64,000 nt of DNA from G963704535 sp963704535 (GTDB taxonomy: Bacteria; Chloroflexota; Chloroflexia; Chloroflexales; Roseiflexaceae), in assembly GCA_963704535.1 (NCBI GenBank), contig OY969916.1, positions 930,001 through 994,000 on the forward strand, given 5' to 3'. The translations under genes were made by a program, and so were the position numbers. The notes below the pieces were generated by a model that searched no databases, had not been told where the DNA came from, and was given only the letters and a program-made list of their open reading frames with translations. Positions 15,870 to 23,540 of the stretch are shown here, in pieces (position 1 is the stretch's first letter; each line of letters opens with the position of its first letter).

Positions 15870-16523
15870 TTACCGACCGGCGCGCAGCTTGCCCCGCCGC
15901 AGCGCGATCCCCGCGCCCAGAGCAAGCGCCGCCGCCAACAGCAGGTAGCCGCCCGGATGCGTGTCACCGGCGCCGGTCTGCGGCAGCGCCGCCGGGCTAC
16001 CACCTGCCGCAGCAGTCGGCTGGGCCGTGCTCGCCGCAGTCGGTTGGGCTGCGCCGGCGGCGGCAGTTGGCCGGGCCGTGCCGGTCGGGGCCGGTGTCGC
16101 CGTCGCCTCGTCGTGGTCGGGCACGGCGGTCGGCTGGGCGCCGGGGTCCACGTTCACGCCGAAGGTGAAGGCGCCCTCGGAGTGCCCATTGTCGTCGGGC
16201 GTCAGCGCCTGCCAGCTCACCATGTACACGCCGTTGCCCGTCCCAGCCTTGAGCGTGCCGGTCAGGGTCTTGTGGTCAAGGTCGTTCGTGTCCAGCTTGC
16301 CCTCGCCGACCAGCGCGCCCTTGGCGTCGGCCACGGTGAACTTGCTCTCCGTAGCGTCGATCTCCTCGCTGAACACCAGCGTGATCTTGGCGGGCGCCGC
16401 GGTCAGCTTCGCGCCGGCGGCCGGATCGGAGGAGACGAGCTTGGCGTGCGCCAGCGCCATGTTGAAGAGCCCCAGGCTCAACAGCAGCGCCACGATGAAC
16501 CCGGTGATGATGCGTCGATTCAT
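15870..16523 (-). CDS. CopC domain protein with C-terminal LPQTG-type anchor
   Basis: A 217-residue exported protein. The signal peptide ends ALAHA, leaving the mature His that begins CopC proteins and binds Cu(II). The CopC beta-sandwich spans about 26-125 (KLVSSDPAAGAKLTAAPAKI, VYMVSWQALTPDDNGHSEGAFTF). A 60-residue Pro/Thr/Ala linker follows, then LPQTGAGD, a hydrophobic helix and RRGKLR, the layout of a sortase signal. Last gene of a four-gene copper-type cluster, with a terminator just downstream. Confidence 0.88.
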   Translation of the reverse strand: MNRRIITGFIVALLLSLGLFNMALAHAKLVSSDPAAGAKLTAAPAKITLVFSEEIDATESKFTVADAKGALVGEGKLDTNDLDHKTLTGTLKAGTGNGVYMVSWQALTPDDNGHSEGAFTFGVNVDPGAQPTAVPDHDEATATPAPTGTARPTAAAGAAQPTAASTAQPTAAAGGSPAALPQTGAGDTHPGGYLLLAAALALGAGIALRRGKLRAGR

Positions 16524-16572
16524 TGGGTGTAACCTCCTGTTATGCGATATACAATAATGATTGAGCGTATCT

Positions 16573-16637
16573 TAGAGGCTGTGGTGGAAAAGGAGTTCTT
16601 GAGGGGCTTCCCCCTCAAACTCCCCTCTTCAGACAGC
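16573..16637. repeat. MITE-A, internally deleted
   Basis: AGAGGCTGTGGTGGAAAAGG, then the inner palindrome (GAGGGGCTTCCCCCTC), ending CTCTTCAGACAGCT. It lies between the two copper genes, 11 bp past the CopC-CopD stop. Confidence 0.8.
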
Positions 16638-16647
16638 TCCGCACGTA

Positions 16648-18522
16648 TTACGGTGCCTGCGCCGCCACCCGCACGACATCCACCTGGAACGTATGCCGGA
16701 CATCGTCGAAGCCGGCCCGCCGCAGCACGACCTCGATCTCCCAGCGCCCGCCCATCGATACAAAGCTACCGCGCGTCGTGTAGCGCTCGGTGCCCTGCGC
16801 CTGCGTCTCGGTTTGCAGCTTGCCCATGCCCATACCGACCATGTCGAAATTCAGCAGCACCTTCGAGGGCGCATCCTGGGCACCCGGCCGCCGGTCGGTC
16901 ACGTCCACGGCGAACTCGTTGTCGCCGATCTGCGCCGGGGCGACCCGCAGTACCAGGTGTACGTCGTCGAGCGTTGCCTCCTGCATCAGCCCCAGCCGCT
17001 CGTGCTCCTCCCAAGCCGTCTTGCTGGGCGCAACGCTGGTCATAGCCCCAACCACCAGCAAGAGCAGCATGCCAATGACCAGCTCGGCCCGCACATTCCT
17101 GGTAAACGCCCGCGCCAGGCGATTGCCGGACGCCCGCAGCCGCGGCGAGAGGATGAACAGGTTAAGACCCCCCAGCAGCAGCAGCAGTCCAAACAGCCCC
17201 AGCTTCACCACTAGCGCCCGCCCGTAGGTCGTCGCCGCCAGCAGGTCCAGCCGGTTGATATGCAGGACGTAGCTGTAGATCCCGGTCAGCGTCAGCGTCA
17301 CCAGGCAGACCGCCGAGAGGCGCGAGAAGCGCGGGATCAGCGCCGCGAGCGGCAGCGCCCGGTCGGGGAAGCGGCGCGCCACGCCGACCGCCAGCGCCAG
17401 CGGAATGAGCCCGCCGATCCAGGCCACCATCGCCGCAAGGTGCAGCCAGTCCAGCACAATCGCGACGGCCGCGTCCTGGCCTGCCGCCGCGCCGTGCGAG
17501 TTCAAGCTGAAGGTCAGCAGCGCCACCATCCCGATCGCCAGCGCGATCCACCACAGCCGCGTCCGGCCCTGGCCGAGCGGCGGCAGCCGCCAGGACAGCA
17601 CGACGACCTGGAAGACCAGCGCCAGCCGCGCCAGCAGCAGCAGGCCAGTGCGCCCGCCGAGCAGCCCCATGATCGGCGCCCCGAACGCCTGCACGATCGG
17701 CACGCCGGCCGCCAGCGCCGCCTGGGCCACCAGAAACAGCAGGCTCGTCAGGATAAACAGCACCCCGCCGCCGAGCAGCAGCCGCCGCAGCGCCCGCGTC
17801 ATCGTCTCATCCACAGCCACCAGATCGGAGGAGGAATTGAGAATTGAGAATTGAGAATTGAGAATTGAGAACCGCGATCCTGTAGGGCGAGCCCTCCGTG
17901 GCCGCCCATGGTCGGTGGTCGGTGGCCCATGGTCGGTGGTCGGTGGCCCATGGTCGGCGGTCGGTGGTCCGTGGTCCGTGGTCGCGGCACGGAGCGCCGG
18001 CCGCCAGACCAGCAGCCCAAATGGCAGCCCACCCAGCGCCACTGCCGCGCCCAGCAGGTTGAGCCAGCGCACTGCGCTGTCGAGCGGCGGCGGCACCTCG
18101 GTCGCCGGGTCGGGTGCGCCAGGCGGCGGGATCAGCGACGACAGAGTCGACGTCACGCCGACGCCGAACGGCACACTGCCCTGTGTGACATGCCCATCGA
18201 CCGCCGAGCGCACCTTCCAGACTGCGGTATAACTGTCTTTCGGCAGCTCCAGCAGCGGCAAACGCATGATCAGCCGCGACTGCGGCTCGATCTGCCCCGG
18301 CCCCGGCTCGATCACCTGATTCTTGCTATCGAGAAGCTGGACCGAGCTAAAGCTGGGGTCCAACTCCTCGTTGAACTCTAGCACGATCATCGCCGGGGTG
18401 GCGTCCAGCAGCGCGCCGGGGCTCGGCTCGGATCGCACCAGGCTGGAGTGCGCCTCGGCCGGCCCGACAAACGGCAATGCCAGCAGCAGCGCGAACAGAA
18501 GCGCAATTATACGTCGTCCCAT
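16648..18522 (-). CDS. CopC-CopD fusion membrane protein (copper transport/resistance)
   Basis: About 624 residues. A signal peptide ends AEAHSS, again exposing a mature His. The CopC domain (about 25-125) is followed by an eight-or-so-helix CopD domain (about 160-520; SAVRWLNLLGAAVALGGLPFG, LDWLHLAAMVAWIGGLIPLALA), and the C-terminal 100 residues form an extracytoplasmic beta-domain. Between the first and second CopD helices is a foreign low-complexity stretch (DHGPPTT repeats, then FSILNSQFSILNSS) encoded by in-frame heptamer repeats. The ATG at 18522 is chosen because the signal peptide starts there (MGRRIIALLF). Confidence 0.9.
   Translation of the reverse strand: MGRRIIALLFALLLALPFVGPAEAHSSLVRSEPSPGALLDATPAMIVLEFNEELDPSFSSVQLLDSKNQVIEPGPGQIEPQSRLIMRLPLLELPKDSYTAVWKVRSAVDGHVTQGSVPFGVGVTSTLSSLIPPPGAPDPATEVPPPLDSAVRWLNLLGAAVALGGLPFGLLVWRPALRAATTDHGPPTADHGPPTTDHGPPTTDHGRPRRARPTGSRFSILNSQFSILNSSSDLVAVDETMTRALRRLLLGGGVLFILTSLLFLVAQAALAAGVPIVQAFGAPIMGLLGGRTGLLLLARLALVFQVVVLSWRLPPLGQGRTRLWWIALAIGMVALLTFSLNSHGAAAGQDAAVAIVLDWLHLAAMVAWIGGLIPLALAVGVARRFPDRALPLAALIPRFSRLSAVCLVTLTLTGIYSYVLHINRLDLLAATTYGRALVVKLGLFGLLLLLGGLNLFILSPRLRASGNRLARAFTRNVRAELVIGMLLLLVVGAMTSVAPSKTAWEEHERLGLMQEATLDDVHLVLRVAPAQIGDNEFAVDVTDRRPGAQDAPSKVLLNFDMVGMGMGKLQTETQAQGTERYTTRGSFVSMGGRWEIEVVLRRAGFDDVRHTFQVDVVRVAAQAP
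17832..17995. repeat. Composite heptamer block inside the CopC-CopD gene
   Basis: About five TTGAGAA units, one CTGTAGGGCGAGCCCTCCGT module and about eleven GGTCGGT/GGCCCAT heptamers. All are in the stop-free orientation relative to the minus-strand gene. On that strand, groups of three heptamers make a 21-bp unit encoding TTDHGPP. Confidence 0.9.
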
Positions 18523-18579
18523 GATTGGATTTCTTTCTGACGTGGGCACCCCAGCGTGCCCGCGCTCGTACCATCACAA

Positions 18580-18646
18580 TCCGTGGTAGAAAGAGGGCCT
18601 TGAGGGGGAAGCCCCCCTCAAACTCCCCCTTTTGGACAGTCGCTTA
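18580..18646. repeat. MITE-A, partial
   Basis: Inner palindrome TTGAGGGGGAAGCCCCCCTCAA and a right end CTTTTGGACAGTCGCTTA, which touches the TAA of the gene to its right. Confidence 0.75.
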
Positions 18647-19270
18647 GGCCGTACGCGAAGCCTGGGCCGGCGTCTGCACCCGGCGGCCCCGCAAGCCCAG
18701 CACGCCCACGACAATGCCGACGACGCCCAGCAGCGCGCCGAGCGCGCCGACGATCAGCGCCAACCGGGCCGACTCAGCCGCTGCTGCCGCCTGCGCCCCC
18801 AGTTCGGCGGCCGTCGGCTCGGCCACCGGGAAGGCGACCACGCTCTTGGCGTCAACCGAGCCGAAGGTGTCGGGGCCGCTGGTCATCGAAACATCAACCG
18901 GCGTGCCCTTGATATCGCCCCAGATATGCCAGGTGTAATCGCCGGCCTCGGTCGGCAAGACATCGGCGGTGTAGGCGCCGTCCTCGCCCCACTGCGGCCG
19001 GATCTCCAGCTCCCGCTTCGCGCTGCCGAGTATAATCTCGACCTTCAGCGTGCCGGCCAGGTCATTGACTTTCTCGCCGGTCGTTTTGTTCGTCACGAAC
19101 AGATCCAGGCCATTGGGCTCGCCCTGGTAAGCTGGCTCGTTATGGAAACCAATCACCAACTCGTAGTCACCGACCTCGGTGTGGCCGTGCGCCAAGGCGA
19201 GCGGGGCGGTAAGCAAGATCAGCAGGGCGGCGACAAGCAGCGCCGCCGGCAGGCGGAAAAAGCGATTCAT
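18644..19270 (-). CDS. Exported beta-sandwich protein with C-terminal TM helix (copper cluster)
   Basis: A 208-residue protein. The signal peptide ends PLALAHGHTEV, exposing an HGH start. The mature domain (about 30-150) looks like an Ig/FixH-type beta-sandwich (YELVIGFHNEPAYQGEPNGLDLFV, TEAGDYTWHIWGDIKG). An Ala-rich stalk and one TM helix (LIVGALGALLGVVGIVVGVLGL) end in RRVQTPAQ. It precedes the CopC-CopD fusion on the same strand, so a role in copper binding or delivery at the membrane is likely. I cannot name the family with certainty. Confidence 0.75.
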   Translation of the reverse strand: MNRFFRLPAALLVAALLILLTAPLALAHGHTEVGDYELVIGFHNEPAYQGEPNGLDLFVTNKTTGEKVNDLAGTLKVEIILGSAKRELEIRPQWGEDGAYTADVLPTEAGDYTWHIWGDIKGTPVDVSMTSGPDTFGSVDAKSVVAFPVAEPTAAELGAQAAAAAESARLALIVGALGALLGVVGIVVGVLGLRGRRVQTPAQASRTA

Positions 19271-19474
19271 GATCTGCGATTCCTCTCAGTAAAACTTGTA
19301 GATCCACACAACGACAGAGCGAACACCGCACACAGCGGCACCTGGCCCATCGGCCCGCTCACTGGGACAAGGCTCAGCGATCATGGGGGAAGGAGGTCTA
19401 GACACCTTGCACCATTCGCAGCACGTGATCATGCCCTGTCCGGGACAAGCAGCTCGGGCGCTAGGCCAGTTGAC

Positions 19475-19969
19475 TCAGCCGGCGAAAGGAATCGGGGGGC
19501 GTAAAAGTGGCGGAAGCGGCACACGTGGTGGGCCACGCGGCGGATCGAGCAGGTGGCGAGCGTAGCGCAGCGCCAGCACAAGCACAACGCCAGTCGCCAC
19601 GACCATCTCGTGGACCGGCGAGGGTGGCATGGGCAGCGGCGCATCGGAGGGGGTGTCCGAGCGGGGGCGCCTGAAGCAGGTCGCGGGCGGTGCCTCGGCC
19701 GATAGGCGCAGGGCCACAGCCGCTTCCACCGGCGCGTCAGCACCGGCATCCGCGTGCGCCATCCCAGGGTGATGGTGGTGATGGCGCTGTCCGGCCATGA
19801 GGCTCTGCAACGCCATCGGCAGCCAGACCTCGCAGTGGAGGATACAGATCAGCGGCTCGCCCACACCAAGCGAGAGCATCAGGATCAACGCGACCATCGC
19901 GCGCCTTTGGCGCAGCCGGCCTCGCACCACCCGCAAGCATCGCCTGGTATGCTTCCACACGTTCCGCAT
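19475..19969 (-). CDS. His-rich membrane protein of the copper cluster
   Basis: About 164 residues. An N-terminal Arg-rich segment leads to a TM helix (MVALILMLSLGVGEPLICILHC), followed by a HHHHHPGMAH metal-binding loop, a Pro-rich linker and a second TM helix (VVATGVVLVLALRYA). Conserved-looking Cys and His around GEPLICILHC and the five-His run point to copper handling. The start is uncertain: the ATG at 19969 has GGAGG eleven bases upstream, while a start at 20002 or at the TM segment is also possible. First gene of the cluster. The 200 bp downstream (19271-19474) hold nothing recognisable. Confidence 0.6.
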   Translation of the reverse strand: MRNVWKHTRRCLRVVRGRLRQRRAMVALILMLSLGVGEPLICILHCEVWLPMALQSLMAGQRHHHHHPGMAHADAGADAPVEAAVALRLSAEAPPATCFRRPRSDTPSDAPLPMPPSPVHEMVVATGVVLVLALRYARHLLDPPRGPPRVPLPPLLRPPIPFAG

Positions 19970-20075
19970 TGAACCGACGACCCTCCACCTGATTCTGACC
20001 ATACAACGCAGCTACTGTACCCGAATGGCATGCGGCTGTCAAGCCCGGTTTGAATAGGGCATTGTCATGCCAACG

Positions 20076-20136
20076 ATCCGTGATGGAAAGGGGCTTCTTG
20101 AGGGGTGGCCCCTCAAACTCTCCCTTTCAGACAGCG
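20076..20136. repeat. MITE-A, partial
   Basis: GTGATGGAAAGGGGCTTCTTGAGGGG, the loop, CCCCTCAAACTC, ending CTTTCAGACAG. The left terminal repeat is absent. Confidence 0.75.
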
Positions 20137-20146
20137 GCCAACGTCG

Positions 20147-20180
20147 AACGCCATCCCAATGTGAGCATTGGGATGGCGTT
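20147..20180 (-). terminator. Terminator after the DUF4177 gene
   Basis: AACGCCATCCCAAT and ATTGGGATGGCGTT form a perfect 14-bp stem with a six-base loop, 33 bp past the gene's stop. Confidence 0.75.
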
Positions 20181-20212
20181 GCGATTCACGGGGCTAGGAT
20201 TGGCGCCGGCGG

Positions 20213-20542
20213 CTACAAGGTCACGGCCTGTGGGCCGGCTGAATCAGCCGATCCGCTGGGCCGCTGGCCCGGCTGCTCGCGAACGATCCCGTTGCGCACC
20301 ACCGAGAGGTCCGGCTCGGCACCGTCCTCCAGCGGGCGCTTGAAGATGTAATACGACTGCCCCGGCCGGGTGTGCTGGATACCGACCAGCTCCCAGCCAT
20401 CGGCGCCCAGCCCGTTCAGAAAGCGGCGGCTGAACCCGCTGGTGCGCTCGCCTTCCTCCGGGTGGGTTTCGTCACCCTCGATCGATACCCGCCTCCACCC
20501 ATCGACGAAGACGGTCTTGTACTCCCAATGACTTGCGCTCAT
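20213..20542 (-). CDS. DUF4177-like protein
   Basis: A 109-residue cytosolic protein. It has the family pattern WEYKTVFVDGW near the start, LNGLGADGWELVGIQ in the middle and YYIFKRPL towards the end, a small alpha/beta domain of unknown function. The ATG at 20542 is chosen over 20590 because the conserved domain begins there and GAGGAG lies just upstream. The C-terminal 30 residues look disordered. Confidence 0.82.
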   Translation of the reverse strand: MSASHWEYKTVFVDGWRRVSIEGDETHPEEGERTSGFSRRFLNGLGADGWELVGIQHTRPGQSYYIFKRPLEDGAEPDLSVVRNGIVREQPGQRPSGSADSAGPQAVTL

Positions 20543-20602
20543 ACACTCCTCGCTTTCATGAGAGACTTCCGTGTGTTGCGCGCACAACACACTTGCGAAA
20601 AT

Positions 20603-20650
20603 GTGGGAGGGTTATTCTTGAGGGGAAGCCCTCAAACTCCCCATTTTCAT
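20603..20650. repeat. MITE-A, degenerate
   Basis: TTCTTGAGGGGAAGCCCTCAA followed by CTCCCCATTTTCATGAG, just upstream of the DUF4177 gene. Confidence 0.65.
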
Positions 20651-20756
20651 GAGCGGCTGTTCTGTGAGATCACAATGGGTTCCCGACACTGCAATCACAC
20701 ATGGGCAGTATATCATGGAAATGTGTAATTGTGTAATCGAGTAATTAGAGTTTTGT

Positions 20757-20858
20757 TAGAAACTGTTTGAAAAGGTTGATTTGTCGCTCATAGTCCGTGG
20801 TGGAAAGGGGGTTCTTGAGGGGCTGCCCCCTCAAGAACCCCCTTTCAAACAGTTTCTT
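20757..20858. repeat. MITE-A copy, full length
   Basis: A 102-bp element with ends TAGAAACTGTTTGAAAAG and CTTTCAAACAGTTTCTTA. The right end supplies the TAA stop of the LacI gene. Confidence 0.88.
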
Positions 20859-21897
20859 AGAGTCGGAGGCGTGCAACAGACTGGCGCTCGATCAGGCGGC
20901 ACGAGAGCGAGACGCGGATGGGCGTCAGGCTCGGTGCAGCCGCGCGGTCGAGCAGGCGCCGCACCGCTAGCGCGGCCAGCTCTGCCGACTCGATCCGCAT
21001 CGTCGTCAGCGGCGGCGACAGAAACGCCACAGTGGCTATATCGTCAAACCCGATCACCGACACATCCTGTGGGATACGCAGCCCGGCTTCCTGCGCGGCA
21101 CGCATAAACCCCATCGCCGACAGGTCGTTGGCGCAGAAGGCTGCGGTGAAATCGGTCTCTCCCCGCGCCAGTCTGCGCTTCATCTCCAGGTATGTAGCCT
21201 CCGCGTTGATCTGGACTTCGACAACAAGCTGCGGATCGTAGGGGATGCCGGCCTCTGCCAAGGCCGCCTGATATGCCTCAGAACGGCGTTGAATCGTGCG
21301 CCGCTCGGACCAGGTGATGTGCAGAATGCGCTGATGCCCGTGGGCGATCAGGTGGCGCATGGCCAGCAGCGCCCCCTGACGATTGTCCGGCAGGAAAGTA
21401 TCGAGCGGCAGCTCGCGACGATCCACGTTGATCATGACGGTTGGCCGGCCCATAGCGCGAATCTGCTCGATCAGCGCCGGATCGTCGATCGACAGCAGCA
21501 GCAGGCCATCAACCGGGTTCTGTCGCAGCCGCTCAAGCACCATCTCGGCATTCGACGATCCATTGACGAATGTAGCGTAGTTCAGGTGGAGGCCCTCCCG
21601 ACCGCACGCTAACTCGACGCCGCTCAACAGATCGGCGTGAAAAGGATCGAGCGATGGCGCCAGCGGTAGACTGGTCAGCAGGCTGACATTCTGGATGCGG
21701 GTGGCTGGTTTCGCCTCGTTCCTTTCGTAGCCAAGCTCGGCGGCGGCGGCCAGGACGCGCTGCTGAACCGTCTCACTGATGCCTGCGACATTGTTCAAGA
21801 CGCGCGAGACAGTGCTGACGGATACGCCAGCGCGCGCGGCGATCTCGCGCTGCTGGATGCGCCGAGCTGCTGCGGGCCGGGGGTGGTCGACTGCCAT
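20857..21897 (-). CDS. LacI family transcriptional regulator of the uronide locus
   Basis: A 346-residue repressor. The N-terminal LacI HTH reads QREIAARAGVSVSTVSRVLNN (about 17-37) with the hinge helix after GYERNEA. The effector domain follows (about 60-340) with FCANDLSAMGFMRAAQEAGLRIPQDVSVIGFDDI. AGGAG precedes the ATG. It is transcribed divergently from the GH88 gene across a 300-bp intergenic region that holds GCAA..TTGC palindromes, its probable operators. It is expected to repress the transport/lyase operon until a sugar-acid inducer binds. The stop is at the edge of a MITE-A. Confidence 0.92.
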   Translation of the reverse strand: MAVDHPRPAAARRIQQREIAARAGVSVSTVSRVLNNVAGISETVQQRVLAAAAELGYERNEAKPATRIQNVSLLTSLPLAPSLDPFHADLLSGVELACGREGLHLNYATFVNGSSNAEMVLERLRQNPVDGLLLLSIDDPALIEQIRAMGRPTVMINVDRRELPLDTFLPDNRQGALLAMRHLIAHGHQRILHITWSERRTIQRRSEAYQAALAEAGIPYDPQLVVEVQINAEATYLEMKRRLARGETDFTAAFCANDLSAMGFMRAAQEAGLRIPQDVSVIGFDDIATVAFLSPPLTTMRIESAELAALAVRRLLDRAAAPSLTPIRVSLSCRLIERQSVARLRL

Positions 21898-21966
21898 AGC
21901 CTACTCCTGTTGCACGACGGATGTTGCCCCCAGTATAGCTGCTTTCTGCAAATAATCAAGATCAGC

Positions 21967-21980
21967 TTGCAAATTTGCGA
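21967..21980. promoter_or_regulatory. Candidate LacI operator 1
   Basis: TTGCAAATTTGC holds a perfect GCAAATTTGC palindrome with the central symmetry usual for LacI operators, 70 bp upstream of the lacI start. Confidence 0.5.
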
Positions 21981-22102
21981 AAATACAATCTGCATCGTCT
22001 CGCAAAAATCCCTACATCTTCTCTTATCATATCTATATTTTAGCTCATCAGAAAGGCATATAACGACGAATAATCTCTCATCGCTTCTCTTCAAACCCTT
22101 TC

Positions 22103-22131
22103 TTGACTCGCTGAGAATAGTATGGTATATT
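22103..22131 (+). promoter_or_regulatory. Promoter of the GH88 operon
   Basis: TTGACT and TATATT are separated by 17 bp, 66 bp before the GH88 start codon. Confidence 0.75.
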
Positions 22132-22152
22132 CCGCAAACACGAAGTGCAAGT

Positions 22153-22168
22153 TGCAATTAAATTTGCA
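22153..22168. promoter_or_regulatory. Candidate LacI operator 2
   Basis: TTGCAATTAAATTTGCA is an interrupted palindrome just downstream of the promoter, where a repressor would block transcription. It shares half sites with the palindrome at 21967. Confidence 0.45.
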
Positions 22169-22196
22169 GGCCCTGACAGTTTCTAAGGAGCGAACC

Positions 22197-23381
22197 ATGG
22201 AGCAGCTCTCGCTGGAGCCGCTTTCAACCACCATTGATGTGCAGCGCGCGGTTCGGTGTACGCTACACACAATCGATACAAACCTGGTCACCTTCGCCAA
22301 GCGCTATCCTGACGATACCACCACCAAGAATGTCTATCAGCTACGTCGAGCGCGTGACGGCTTCGCCGAAGGCGACAACTTCGGCTGGACGACCGGCTTC
22401 TGGCCGGGCATGCTCTGGCTGGCCTATGAACTGACCGGCGAGAAGAGGTATCGTCGCGCGGCGGAACACCACCTCCAGAGCTTTGTCGAGCGAATCGAGC
22501 GCGAAGTTGACCTGGACACCCACGACTTGGGCTTTCTCTACACACTGGCGTGCGTGGCGCCCTGGCGGCTGACCGGCAATACACAGGCAAAACAGGCAGC
22601 GCTCCAGGCCGCCGAGCAGCTCATGACGCGCTATCTGGAACCGGCGGGCATTATTCAGGCCTGGGGCGATCTCGACAACCCGGAGCAGCGCGGGCGAACG
22701 ATCATCGATAGCCTGATGAATATGCCGCTGCTGTACTGGGCCGGCGAGGTCAGCGGCGAGCCGGGCTTCGCCGCAGCCGCCCATCGGCACGCGAGCCAAT
22801 TGCGCGACCATATCATTCGCCCCGATAACACCACCTACCACACATTCCACTGGGATGACGAGACCGGCGTGCCGCTCCGTGGTACCACCGAGCAAGGGCA
22901 TGCCGACGACTCCTGCTGGGCGCGCGGCCAGGCCTGGGGGATCTATGGCTTTACGCTGAATTACCGCGCTACCTCGGATGAAACGCTCCTGCGCGCCGCC
23001 GAGCGCTGCGCCGACTACTTTCTGGACCACCTGCCGACCGATCATGTCGCGTACTGGGATCTGGTTTTTAGCGACGGCAGCGGTGAAGAGCGCGACAGCT
23101 CGGCGGCGGCGATCGCCGTGTGCGGCTTGCAAGAGCTGGTTCGCTGGCTGCCTGACGGCGCGCGGCGGCAACGCTACCAAGCGGCAGCCGAGGCGATGCT
23201 GGCCTCGCTCGCGGAGCACTACGCAACCTGCGATCACCCGGAGTCCAACGCCCTGCTCCTGCACGGCGTGTACGACAAACCCAAAGCTGGTGGGGTGGAT
23301 GAGGGCAATCTCTGGGGCGATTATTTCTACCTGGAGGCGCTGACCCGCGCGCTCAAGCCGGACTGGCAGTTGTACTGGTAA
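22197..23381 (+). CDS. Glycoside hydrolase family 88 (unsaturated glucuronyl hydrolase)
   Basis: A 394-residue (alpha/alpha)6-barrel enzyme that removes the unsaturated uronic acid left at the non-reducing end of lyase products. Family signatures: GDNFGWTTGFWPGMLWLAYE, the catalytic Asp of IIDSLMNMPLLYWA (about residue 171), GHADDSCWARGQAWGIYGF and a final GNLWGDYFYLEAL. There is no signal peptide, so it acts on imported oligosaccharides. AAGGAG is six bases before the ATG. Together with heparinase II/III and DUF2264 downstream it indicates use of uronate-containing polysaccharides. Confidence 0.93.
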   Translation: MEQLSLEPLSTTIDVQRAVRCTLHTIDTNLVTFAKRYPDDTTTKNVYQLRRARDGFAEGDNFGWTTGFWPGMLWLAYELTGEKRYRRAAEHHLQSFVERIEREVDLDTHDLGFLYTLACVAPWRLTGNTQAKQAALQAAEQLMTRYLEPAGIIQAWGDLDNPEQRGRTIIDSLMNMPLLYWAGEVSGEPGFAAAAHRHASQLRDHIIRPDNTTYHTFHWDDETGVPLRGTTEQGHADDSCWARGQAWGIYGFTLNYRATSDETLLRAAERCADYFLDHLPTDHVAYWDLVFSDGSGEERDSSAAAIAVCGLQELVRWLPDGARRQRYQAAAEAMLASLAEHYATCDHPESNALLLHGVYDKPKAGGVDEGNLWGDYFYLEALTRALKPDWQLYW

Positions 23382-23388
23382 ATGCATG

Positions 23389-23485
23389 AGAGGCTGTCTG
23401 AAAAGTAGAAAGGAGCGCCGCTATCCAACGAAGTGGTTCTGCGGGGGAGGCTTGGAGAGGGCGGCCCTCTCCAAGCCTCCTCCAC
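23389..23485. repeat. Hybrid repeat: MITE-A left end plus a GGAGGCTTGGAGAGG hairpin
   Basis: GAGAGGCTGTCTGAAAAG lies 9 bp past the GH88 stop. It is followed by a hairpin (23446-23480) with a 15-bp stem whose GAGGCTTGGAG motif is also seen in the 68-bp repeats at 58.6 kb. Confidence 0.65.
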
Positions 23486-23540
23486 ACCGCAAAATCTGTG
23501 TTGTAAGCCACTAGCAACAGATGATTAAGGAGTCACGATC

